A DNA stretch of 64,000 bases from CAXBOO01 sp963977425 (lineage in GTDB: Bacteria; Bacteroidota; Bacteroidia; Flavobacteriales_D; Luteibaculaceae): the NCBI GenBank assembly GCA_963977425.1, contig CAXBOO010000002.1, positions 310,001 through 374,000 of the forward strand, given 5' to 3'. The translations under genes and the position numbers were made by a program. Shown here piece by piece: positions 45,908-55,600 of the stretch; positions within the stretch are counted from its first letter, which is position 1, and every line of letters starts with the position of its first letter. The notes beneath the pieces were generated by a model, which made no database searches, was not told the origin of the DNA, and saw only the letters and a program-made list of their open reading frames with translations.

Positions 45908-46888
45908 ATGAAAACCACCTACCTATTTTCCCTCTTAGTCGTCTTCATTTTTACAGCTTGCCAAACAACTGGCAATAAAAATATGTTGACTCATATGGCG
46001 GAATTGGACAGCATAGAACTAGCCAACAAAACCAGTCTTTTAATTGCGGGAGACGATGTTACCAAAGCATATATAAGTCCTGCTGACAGTTCATTTTTTT
46101 TGATGGCAAATATTCGTGCTGATCATCGCTTAATTGGTTATGAAAAACCCGATACACTGTCTAATGAACTCATCTTATTTTCAATATTCACAAATGATGT
46201 AGAAAACAATCCCTTTGAATATCCACTAGGCGCTTACTACGATAGTTATGGATTAGAAAATCTAGCGTTAAAATACGTTGGTATGAAAGATGGGTATTTC
46301 CAAATTGCTGCTACCGACAGCAACAACAATACAACCGAACTTTATTTCGAAAAGAAATGGGTAACGTTTGAAGATGAAGAACTAAACAGCACTTTATCGG
46401 ATGACATTTTAGAAGATTTTGGAAAAATAACAGCCATTGTTGATGGCCCTTACCCTTTTTTCATTGTAAGTGTCAACTTCGAAAAACGTGAATTTTCTGT
46501 CGATTTTGACCTTAATATCGAGGCCGTTGATATGGATCTGAACGAACTGAATGCATGCAAGGATAAATACGCTCGTATATACTACATCAGTGAAATGGAG
46601 AGTAATTTGATGGATTTACAGCTAAACAATCAATCGTTATTCGGTGAGTATGCTCCGGAATTAGATGCTTCATGGAATACTTTTTCAGGCATCTTGAGCG
46701 ATGCAAAAACAGTTACACCTGGCGATTTACCAAGTACCATTACTCTTACTAATGAAAATGGAGAAACACTACAGTTTGAGTTATTTATTGATGACGCGGT
46801 ACAAAAGGTAAACGGCAAAAAAGTTACTGCCTATTACAGCATCGATATCCGCAATGAAATTGTTGGTCTAAACGCAACTGAAAATTAA
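45908..46888 (+). CDS. Predicted lipoprotein of unknown function
   Basis: 326 residues that I do not recognise. The signal ends FIFTAC, a lipobox with the cysteine near residue 18, so it should be anchored in the inner or outer membrane. The mature part is acidic and looks beta-rich, with no cysteine apart from one near residue 218, and no repeat or catalytic motif. It starts six bases after the glycosyltransferase stop, so it is probably cotranscribed. Its stop overlaps the converging ftsE stop by four bases. Confidence 0.6.
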   Translation: MKTTYLFSLLVVFIFTACQTTGNKNMLTHMAELDSIELANKTSLLIAGDDVTKAYISPADSSFFLMANIRADHRLIGYEKPDTLSNELILFSIFTNDVENNPFEYPLGAYYDSYGLENLALKYVGMKDGYFQIAATDSNNNTTELYFEKKWVTFEDEELNSTLSDDILEDFGKITAIVDGPYPFFIVSVNFEKREFSVDFDLNIEAVDMDLNELNACKDKYARIYYISEMESNLMDLQLNNQSLFGEYAPELDASWNTFSGILSDAKTVTPGDLPSTITLTNENGETLQFELFIDDAVQKVNGKKVTAYYSIDIRNEIVGLNATEN

Positions 46889-47589
46889 ACGTCAGTACCT
46901 GTCTCGGCTAAAACACCCATTTGCACTTTACCATTTTCGCAACGCATAACTTTTGACGAAAAAGTACCTATGCTACGGTAATCATGAGTAGCCATTATTA
47001 GGGCTTTCCCTCTCTGGGTAATTTCTTTCAACAAAGTCAAAATTTCCAATGTTGTTTCAGGGTCTAAATTTCCGGTAGGCTCATCGGCTAGAATAATATC
47101 CGGATCGTTTAACAAAGCTCTTGCGACAGCTATACGTTGTTGCTCCCCCCCCGATAGTTGATGAGGAAATTTATCGCCTTTGTTTTCTAAACCAACATAG
47201 CTTAATACTTTTTTGATTTGGAAAATTATTTTTTGCTTGTCTTTCCAACCAGTTGCTTTTAGTACAAAACGTAGATTTTCGTTAACAGTACGATCGCTTA
47301 ATAGTTGAAAATCTTGAAAGACAATACCAATTTGACGTCTCAAGAATGGTACTTGTTTGGTTTTTAATTCTCTTAAATTAAAGTCTGCAACTTTTCCTGT
47401 CCCAATTTTTAATGGCAAATCGCCGTAAAGCGTTTTCAACAAGCTCGATTTTCCGCTTCCCGTTTTCCCAATCAGATAAATGAAATCGCCCGCATTCACC
47501 TGAATATTAACGGTATCCAACACTACAAAATCGTTTTGAATGATTTGAGCATCACTTAAATTGATCAATTCTTTTTTGACAGATTCCAT
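46885..47589 (-). CDS. ftsE: FtsE-like ABC transporter ATPase
   Basis: 234 residues from the ATG at 47589 (a GTG extension to 47613 is less likely). Walker A is GKTGSGKSS at 41-49, the ABC signature LSGGEQQR at 145-152, Walker B ILADEP at 166-171, and the switch histidine His202. Length and sequence fit FtsE, which with FtsX controls cell-wall hydrolases at the division site. No ftsX is adjacent, so a related lipoprotein-release or macrolide-type ATPase cannot be fully excluded. It is divergent from the TPR gene. Confidence 0.8.
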   Translation of the reverse strand: MESVKKELINLSDAQIIQNDFVVLDTVNIQVNAGDFIYLIGKTGSGKSSLLKTLYGDLPLKIGTGKVADFNLRELKTKQVPFLRRQIGIVFQDFQLLSDRTVNENLRFVLKATGWKDKQKIIFQIKKVLSYVGLENKGDKFPHQLSGGEQQRIAVARALLNDPDIILADEPTGNLDPETTLEILTLLKEITQRGKALIMATHDYRSIGTFSSKVMRCENGKVQMGVLAETGTDV

Positions 47590-47681
47590 AATGTTGACTT
47601 GCGTTTTTCGCACTTAAGTATCAGTGCTTTGCAATCTTAAAAATAAAATAAACACCGAAGCGTTGAAAGTTTAATTCATAC

Positions 47682-47693
47682 GCTGACGTCAGC
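47682..47693. promoter_or_regulatory. Perfect 12-bp palindrome between ftsE and the TPR gene
   Basis: GCTGACGTCAGC is a perfect inverted repeat in an otherwise AT-rich 146-bp gap between divergent genes. It lies 43 bases before the TPR ATG and 93 bases before the ftsE ATG, a suitable place for a dimeric regulator. The regulator is unknown. Confidence 0.4.
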
Positions 47694-47735
47694 CCAACTA
47701 AAGCCATTACTTTTAACTGCCGAAATACTACAAAA

Positions 47736-50700
47736 ATGCTTGGTCGCCTTTTAGGTTTTACATTTATATTGCTGTGTTCTATCGCTTTAGCTCAGCCTAA
47801 CGAAGAAGTTTACAACAACCATCCTTCTTTCAAACGAGCGCTCGATTTGTTTGAAAAAGAAAAATACGCTGCTGCGCAAGAGTTATTTGCCGAAGCTCAG
47901 GAAGGTATTACCAACAAACAGGACGAGTTTTACATCTTTTCTGAGTATTACCAAGCCATTTGTGCGTTGACACTTTTTCATAACGATAGCGAAGAACGTT
48001 TGAATAATTTCTTGAGAGATTATCCAGACAGTAAGTGGAGCAATGAAATTCACTATCAACTTGGTAATCTGTACTACAGAAAAAAGAAATACCAAAAAAC
48101 AATTCTTGAATTTGAAAAAGTAAGCAGTTCAACACTTAAAGAAAGCGACAAGACAGCATTCCACTTTAAAAAAGGATATTCTTACTTACAAATCGACGAC
48201 AAGAGACGTGCGCTTTTAGAATTCACAAAAATCAAAGACCGAGTAGGCGACTATTTCAACCCAAGCAATTATTACTACGCCCACCTTAATTACGAAAAAG
48301 GCAACTATACTGAGGCATTAGAATCGTTTAAACGAGTACAAAGCGATAAAAACTTCCGCAATGTAATTCCATATTATGTAGTTCAAATCTATCACCTTCA
48401 AGGCAAGCCGGATGAGCTTTTAGCTTACGCCATTCCAATGATGAAAACGGCTGCACCAGAGAAAACAGGTGAAATTTCCAGATTGATTGGTGAAGCGTAT
48501 TACAACAAAAAAGAATACTCAAAAGCACTGCCCTACTTAGCGCAATTTGCAAAAGAAGGTTTGCCAAGAACTGTAGACGACAATTACCAATTAGGTAACT
48601 GTTACTACCAAAATGGCGAATACGAAAACGCTATTAAATACTTAAACTACGCTAGTAACGACCGTTCTATTCGTTCGCAAACAGCATTATACCAAATGGC
48701 AGATTGTTACATCAATCTAGAAAAACTTACTGCCGCTCGAGACGCCTTCAATAAAGCCTACAAAATAGATCTCGACCCAAAAATTACCGAAGATGCCTTG
48801 TTCAATTACGCCAAACTAGCCTACGAATTATCGTACAACCCTTACAATGAAGCAATTGAAGCATTTGAAACGTATTTAAACAAGTATCCAAACAGCATCC
48901 GAACGGCTGAGGCCAACGAGTTTTTGACTTTTGTTTACCTCACAACAAAAAACTACAACGCGGCATTAATCAGCTTATCAAAAATTAAGAACAAAGATTT
49001 TCAACTGCAATCGGCTTATCAGTATGTTGCTTATAACCGTGGTGTAGAATTGATGCTTTCTAAAGATTACCAAGGCGCTCTTCAAACATTCAAAAAAGTG
49101 AGCACCTTCCCTATCGAGAAAAAACTAATAGCCTTGAGTTATTTCTGGCAAGGTGAAATTCTATACAATCTATCGTCTTACAAAAGATCTATTGCAGCTT
49201 TCACTCAATACTTAAACAGCCCAAGCTCTTATTCCACTTCTCAGTTTTACCTAGCACAGTACAACTTAGGATATGCTTATTTCAAGCTAGAAATGTACGA
49301 GCCTTCTATTTCGGCTTTCAGAAAATATGTAGCTACACCTGGTAACGACGCTGCACATGTAAGCGATGCTTTGGTAAGAATTGCCGATGGTTATTTCGTG
49401 AAGAAGGACTATGACAAAGCCATTGATTTTTACCAACAAGCGTATTTGAAAAAAGACCAAGAAGGTCCATATGCACTGTATCAAAACGGTATTTCAAACG
49501 GTTACAACAACAACGACGAACAAAAGATTACTATTCTAAATCGTTTCGTTGACGAATACTCAACCGATGATTTATACCCTTCGGCATTGTACGAGTTAGG
49601 CGACGCCTACTTTAAAACCGGTAACAACGAAGCGGCTCTTCAAAGATTTGAAGCAGTAAGCAATGCGTATAGCGAAAGCCCATTAGCTAAAAAAGCACTT
49701 CTTCAAACTGGCTTGATATTGTACAGAAACCAACAATACCAAGATGCACTAGCTAGTTTCAAAGAGATTGTAAACCGTTACCCCAACTTCGAAGATAGCA
49801 AGGAAGCCATTGCGCGTGCCGAAGATATTTATGTAGAACTAGGTCGAGTAGACGATTACAACACTTGGATTAGCGGACTAGACTTTTACGACTTAACACA
49901 AGGCGCATTAGATTCCATCAACTTCCGAGCTGCAGAAAATGCATTCTCAAAAGAAGATTGCGAAAAATCGGTTAAGCTTTTCACTAGTTATTTGAGCAAA
50001 TTCGAAAGCCCAATTTTTGAATTAAATGCACACTCTTATACAGCAGAATGTTATTTCAAAATGGGCAACACCGATTCGGCTTTGGTTCACTACAATGCTA
50101 TTGCCAATGCTCCTGTCAATAAATTCTCAGAAACCGCTTTGGTTACAGCAGCCTACTTAAACTACCAAGATTCTAACTACACATTGGCTTTGGACCAGTA
50201 CATCAAACTAAATGGTGTAGCCACTTTCAAATTGAACAAAATTGAAAGTCAACTTGGACAAATGCGTTGTTACAGAGAATTGGGCAATCATCGTTTCGCT
50301 ATCGATTACAGCAATAGATTGGCTTTTTACTCTACTGTACCAACCGAAATTTTGGTAGAAGCACTGCAAACAAAAGCCAACAGTTTTATGAGTTTGCGTG
50401 ATACAGCACAAGCTTACCTCACTTTCAAAGAATTGCACGAAGGTTACAAAAGCATTGAAGGCGCAGAAGCCTTATACAACATGGCCATGATACAGTATAG
50501 CAAGAGCAATTACACAAAGGCCGAAGATTTGGTTTTTGAAATGGTAAACTCTACGCCTATATACGATGATTGGTTGGCTCGTTCGTTTATTCTACTTGGA
50601 GATGTGTATGTAAAAACAGACAATCTATTCCAAGCTAAAGCGACATTAAAATCGGTGATAGACAATCACGATGGTGATGAATTGAAGCAGCAAGCACAAG

Positions 50701-50891
50701 CCAAATACGACGCCATACTAGCTCTAGAAAACACAGAAAATGAAGGTGTTGTAGATACATTAGAAATCAATTTTGAAGTCGACACCAAAAACGAAAATCT
50801 TTTTGAAGAGCCTACTATAGAAGCTGTTGATAGTTTAATCAACACAGTACCGGCAACTACAATCGATTCAACATCTACACCAAAGCAATGA
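47736..50891 (+). CDS. Exported TPR-repeat protein (1051 aa)
   Basis: The signal peptide is at about 1-20 (ends SIALAQ). Nearly the whole mature protein is made of tetratricopeptide-type helical hairpins, with typical spacing visible in stretches such as YQLGNLYYRKKKYQKTILEFEKV, YQLGNCYYQNGEYENAIKYL and YELGDAYFKTGNNEAALQRF. There are roughly 20 or more repeats. The last 60 residues are acidic and Thr-rich. Such proteins act as periplasmic scaffolds. Its last four bases (ATGA) overlap the start of the outer-membrane barrel gene, so the two proteins are probably made together and may form one envelope complex. Confidence 0.85.
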   Translation: MLGRLLGFTFILLCSIALAQPNEEVYNNHPSFKRALDLFEKEKYAAAQELFAEAQEGITNKQDEFYIFSEYYQAICALTLFHNDSEERLNNFLRDYPDSKWSNEIHYQLGNLYYRKKKYQKTILEFEKVSSSTLKESDKTAFHFKKGYSYLQIDDKRRALLEFTKIKDRVGDYFNPSNYYYAHLNYEKGNYTEALESFKRVQSDKNFRNVIPYYVVQIYHLQGKPDELLAYAIPMMKTAAPEKTGEISRLIGEAYYNKKEYSKALPYLAQFAKEGLPRTVDDNYQLGNCYYQNGEYENAIKYLNYASNDRSIRSQTALYQMADCYINLEKLTAARDAFNKAYKIDLDPKITEDALFNYAKLAYELSYNPYNEAIEAFETYLNKYPNSIRTAEANEFLTFVYLTTKNYNAALISLSKIKNKDFQLQSAYQYVAYNRGVELMLSKDYQGALQTFKKVSTFPIEKKLIALSYFWQGEILYNLSSYKRSIAAFTQYLNSPSSYSTSQFYLAQYNLGYAYFKLEMYEPSISAFRKYVATPGNDAAHVSDALVRIADGYFVKKDYDKAIDFYQQAYLKKDQEGPYALYQNGISNGYNNNDEQKITILNRFVDEYSTDDLYPSALYELGDAYFKTGNNEAALQRFEAVSNAYSESPLAKKALLQTGLILYRNQQYQDALASFKEIVNRYPNFEDSKEAIARAEDIYVELGRVDDYNTWISGLDFYDLTQGALDSINFRAAENAFSKEDCEKSVKLFTSYLSKFESPIFELNAHSYTAECYFKMGNTDSALVHYNAIANAPVNKFSETALVTAAYLNYQDSNYTLALDQYIKLNGVATFKLNKIESQLGQMRCYRELGNHRFAIDYSNRLAFYSTVPTEILVEALQTKANSFMSLRDTAQAYLTFKELHEGYKSIEGAEALYNMAMIQYSKSNYTKAEDLVFEMVNSTPIYDDWLARSFILLGDVYVKTDNLFQAKATLKSVIDNHDGDELKQQAQAKYDAILALENTENEGVVDTLEINFEVDTKNENLFEEPTIEAVDSLINTVPATTIDSTSTPKQ

Positions 50892-52576
50892 TAAAAAAAG
50901 CATTATACATCGTTTCGTTTAGCGCCTTGCTTAGCCCTGTCTTGATGGCTCAAAGCAATCTGAATCAAGAAGTTATAGCTGTAGGTGAACGCGAATTACA
51001 AGTTAAAGAAGTTTACAAACAAGCCTTTTTTCCTACTGAAGAGGATACAGTAGTTCGAAAAAAAGAAAGTAGCTATCAAATAGATCCTGTTTTATACAAA
51101 ACAAAATACGTACCCGATACCATTGTTCCTGCCAACTTAAGAATTCTTGAACCGCTTTCTAGTCTCAATAGATTTTATGCAAAAGCTGGCCTAGGGTTAT
51201 ACACTACCAGCATGGCAGACATTTACTACAACAGTCTGCGCAACAGAAAAACAGGACTTGCCATTGCCTTCAACCACAGAGCATCGAAAGGCGGTATTGA
51301 TGAACTCCCTAATAAAGGCGCTTTTTCCGACAACAAAATTGCCTTGAACGGTAGAGTAATGGGCAAAAAGGCCAAATTGGATGGTGGACTTGAATTTCAA
51401 AGTATTGGTAGGAATGTGATTCAACCATTGTACAACGATGCCAATTTAAGCAGCCGACAAAGAGACAGCAAGGTGAGCCATGAAATCGTACGAGCCAATG
51501 CAAACGTTATAAAACTGCAACGCAAACGCAAAGATTTGGGCTTAGAACTGAACACCAAATTAAACTACACTCGTTTTTACGACGATAGTGAACTAGGATT
51601 TTTAATTGGTGCTGGGGGCTCGAAAAAAATGGGCAACGAAATTTTCGGAGCGAAAGTTAGCGCTGACTACAACAAATACGGCAACGAACCAACCAATGCT
51701 TCAACCATCATTAAAATCAGTCCTCAAGTAGAAACCAATACTGAGCAGTTTTATGTAAAAGCGGGTTTGAGCATACAAGGTAATTTGCAAGACAGCAAAA
51801 GCAATTTCTCTTTCTTTCCTAACATCGAGTTTAGAGCCATATTGGCCGATAACAAATTCACTCCTTACGCAAGTTTCACCGGAAATTACTTACGCAACAA
51901 CCTAAGTGAAATACTTACAGTAAACCCTTATTTATACGACACACAATCTTTAAAAAATTCAAGAGAAAAAATAAATTTATTGATTGGAGCAAGAACCAAA
52001 TTGGGCAAAAACGCATCATTTGATTTCAATTACAGATTCCAAAACACAGATGATCATTTGTTTTACGCCCAAGCATTGCTTAGCACAGGAGAAGACAACG
52101 GCGTATATACTTTGATTTACGACAACTTGAAAGCCAGTACAGTATCTTTAGAATTGTCGGCCATTGCTAGCAGAAAGTTAGAGTTCATAACCAGTTTCCA
52201 ATACCACTCTTACACAACAAAAGTTCTTTCTGAAGCATATTATTTACCCAATTTAGAAAGCAAACTAGTGGCTAAATACACCATACAGAAAAAGCTCATT
52301 GTAAATCTAGGACTTAGCTTCATAGGCGAAAGAACTGCAGGCGAATCATTAGTAGCTACTGGAGGCGATAGTGAGCCTTTAATCAGTTTAAGAGCTCCTA
52401 TTCAAAGTACACTAAAGGCATATGCCGATTTAGGTCTTGGATTTGAATACCGATACAACCGTAGACTTTCTGCTTTTGTGAATTTCAACAATGTGTTGAG
52501 TGCAAAATACCAACAGTTTAATCCATACCAAGCACAACGTTTCGGAGTACTTGGCGGATTGTCTTATACATTTTAA
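50888..52576 (+). CDS. Outer-membrane beta-barrel protein (TonB-dependent-receptor-like)
   Basis: 562 residues with a signal peptide at about 1-21 (ends VLMAQ). A short periplasmic segment of about 70 residues lacks the usual plug domain. The rest alternates polar and aromatic residues in strands (for example RFYAKAGLGLYTT, KLDGGLEFQSIG, ASFDFNYRFQNT) and ends GVLGGLSYTF, with the terminal phenylalanine typical of BAM-inserted barrels. It is too short for a full TonB receptor. Translation is coupled to the upstream TPR gene. The ligand or substrate is unknown. Confidence 0.75.
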   Translation: MIKKALYIVSFSALLSPVLMAQSNLNQEVIAVGERELQVKEVYKQAFFPTEEDTVVRKKESSYQIDPVLYKTKYVPDTIVPANLRILEPLSSLNRFYAKAGLGLYTTSMADIYYNSLRNRKTGLAIAFNHRASKGGIDELPNKGAFSDNKIALNGRVMGKKAKLDGGLEFQSIGRNVIQPLYNDANLSSRQRDSKVSHEIVRANANVIKLQRKRKDLGLELNTKLNYTRFYDDSELGFLIGAGGSKKMGNEIFGAKVSADYNKYGNEPTNASTIIKISPQVETNTEQFYVKAGLSIQGNLQDSKSNFSFFPNIEFRAILADNKFTPYASFTGNYLRNNLSEILTVNPYLYDTQSLKNSREKINLLIGARTKLGKNASFDFNYRFQNTDDHLFYAQALLSTGEDNGVYTLIYDNLKASTVSLELSAIASRKLEFITSFQYHSYTTKVLSEAYYLPNLESKLVAKYTIQKKLIVNLGLSFIGERTAGESLVATGGDSEPLISLRAPIQSTLKAYADLGLGFEYRYNRRLSAFVNFNNVLSAKYQQFNPYQAQRFGVLGGLSYTF

Positions 52577-52597
52577 AAGAATAATCTTATATAAATT

Positions 52598-52630
52598 AAG
52601 GGGTAGTGCCAATTTGGTCCTACCCCTTTT
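52598..52630. terminator. Bidirectional terminator between converging genes
   Basis: Stem AAGGGGTAG (52598-52606) and CTACCCCTT (52620-52628), followed by a T run on the plus strand. It serves the barrel gene and possibly the third giant gene on the other strand. Confidence 0.8.
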
Positions 52631-52651
52631 TTCATTTATTATGTAACCTAT

Positions 52652-55600
52652 TTAACGCAACAGATTCACTTTACCTTCCTCTACAAGTTCTCTATTGTAC
52701 TTGTCTACATATTCCATTCGCCATATGTACATATCGCTTTTAGCGTTTACTCTAAGGTATGTTCCATCCCACCCTTCATTAACATCCGTTGTTTCAAAAA
52801 TCAATTCACCCCATCTATTGTAGACAGTAAATGTTTTCAATTTCACGTCTGGCATTATTGGTTTAAATACATCATTGATGCCATCACCATCAGGTGTAAA
52901 TGCGTTTGGCACATAGATAGGATCTGCACAATCGTAATCTAGTTTCACATCAACTGAAAACTCATCCTTACATCCAAATACATTTATCAAAGTCAATTCA
53001 TAAGCATCACCTGCTTTTACATAGCGTGAAAGTCCTACCAAACCATCCGACCATAGAATCTCATCAGCATAATTGGCGAAATTCAACAACAAACTATCAT
53101 TGGGACATACCTTCACAAACTGTTTTGGCAATACCGGAAGGGGATTGTGTTTTACTTCAACTGCATCGCTTACAGAGCACGGACCACTTGTAACCGTAAC
53201 AGAATATATACCTGGAGTAGTAATCACTATTGATTCGCTTGTAGCTCCTGTATTCCATAATGTAGGATATCCACTAAGCTGAGTATTGAACTCCAAAACT
53301 TCATCGGCACATACAAGTTGATCTGGCCCTAAATCCAAATTAGGTTTCTGGGTTACCAATGCAGCTGTATTGTACCTATTCAGACATCCACCTTGCTGAA
53401 TGTCTACATAATACTGACCCGTCGAATCCAAAATAATATTAGCGGTATTTTCACCCGTATTCCAAGCATAAGCAGCCACTCCAACATCCGCGTCGCATTC
53501 AACTTGATCGGTTGAACAAAACTTAAACATTGGAGGGAGATTCGGATCGGTTGGCACAGTATATTCAGCATACACAGTATCCGACCTAGTGCAATATGCA
53601 TCGCTCACTTTTAAAATATAAGTATCCGTTTCTGAAATGGTTTTACTCTGATTTTCTACAACCCCATTCCAAGTGTACACATAGTTTCCACTTGGGCCAT
53701 TAAGCACGTCGCTTTCGCCGGTACAACGCAATAAATCTGGCCCTAAATCGACCACTGGTGGAGCAACAAATTGTACTTCAATATCATCTGAGTATAGACA
53801 ATGTTGATTGCTCAATGTCAATTCGTAATGACCATCTACGATAGGGTAAATAGAATCCGTTGAAGCTCCGGTACTCCAAGTGTGAGTATAATTGAGGTCC
53901 GAACCAATAGCCACCCTCTCACCATCACAAACTTTTATATCGGGACCTAGATCGAATACAGGTATCGCTAATACATCAACATCAATGGTGTCTGAAACCT
54001 TACATTGAGCAAAAAACACATCAACAAAGTACGACCCTGCACTTGTTACAAATAGATAGTCCAATCGAGAATTATCGTTCCAGATAATACTATCGTAGTT
54101 GATGGTTTGTGAAGTTACAGATAACTGTTGCCCGTAACACAATGCGGTATCTCTTCCCAAATCTGGAATTTGAACATTAATGTAACTCACCTCAATTGTA
54201 TCGTGCATTCGGCAAGACCCATTAACCACTTCTACAGTATAAATACCTGATGTTGTAACGGTATACAAATAGTCATTATATCCATCTTGCCAAGTATTAT
54301 TGTACATCGGATATCCAGTATTGAGCACTACCGATTGCTGAGGACAAAGAGTCGTATCGACTCCTAAATCGAATTCCGGATTAGCATCAACCGTAAGCAA
54401 CAATGTATCGGATGCATAACATGTACCTTGTCCAACTTCTAAAACATACTGTCCAGCTTGGTTTACTATAACCGACGTAGGATCATTTGAAATCAAACTT
54501 CCATTGTAATACCAATTCACTTGCTGAGTTCCTTGCGTATTATTGGTCAATTCAACATTTTCAGTACTGCATATAGTAGTATCGACACCCAATTGAGGTG
54601 TAGGCAAAGTGGTGATTTTCACAAAAGTTTGATCCACAATGAAACAAGCTCCTGAAACAATTTCTACGGTATGCAAGCCCTCTATTTTTAAATATCTTAC
54701 CGCTCCAGTTACGCCATCGTCCCAAGTATATGAGGTGGCATTGGGTATACTAGCATCAACCAACACCGAATCAAATTCACAGATAAGCATGGTATCAGCG
54801 AGTACGCCTACTGGTATAGTTTCAATTACAGAATTATTGGTGTCTCGTGCCACACATTTCCCTTGTTCGTTTTGAAGGACAACCTCGTAAGTGCTAGGAT
54901 TACTCAACGATACACTATTACCAACTGTCTGAGAACCATTAATAATCCAAGTATTCACACCTGATTCGGAAGTTGAAAAGACAATAACTTCTCCTTCACA
55001 AACCACCGTATCGGGTCTTATGATGATTTGGTGTTGATCTTGAAAACTCACTTCGATGGTATCTTTTAGCACACACAAACCAGAAATTATTTCTACAGAA
55101 TAAATCCCTCCAGGATACGACACGTCTTTTATTGCAGAGTCATCACCATCGTTCCATTCAATATTACCTGTGTACGAAGACAAATCGAGTTCAACGATTG
55201 TTCCTTCACATTCTACAATATCCTCGCCTATAGAAAACGACGCTGGATCTTGTATGGATAAATAAACACTATCGCGTTTTACACACCCATTTATATTCAC
55301 GTCTACCCAATAGATACCTTCCGTTTCTACCGTAATATTTTCTGATGTTTCTCCCGTACTCCATAACACAGAAGTTGGATCACTGTAATAATCATTCGAA
55401 TTGATAGAAATAGTTGCATCATCGCCTTTGCAGCGTTTTAAATCCGCTCCTAAATCAACAGTAAAATCATCCAATATTTCAACCAAAACTGAATCCCAAT
55501 TTTCACACAGTTCAGCATCTATACCTTGTACATACAACCATTCACTCTGATAGAAAACAGAATCGAAATTAGCTTGAGTAGAAACAACATCGCCACTGGC

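Noticed and set aside
47590..47613. GTG-started extension of ftsE
   Set aside because: The ATG at 47589 gives a normal length and N-terminus; the extension has no family resemblance.
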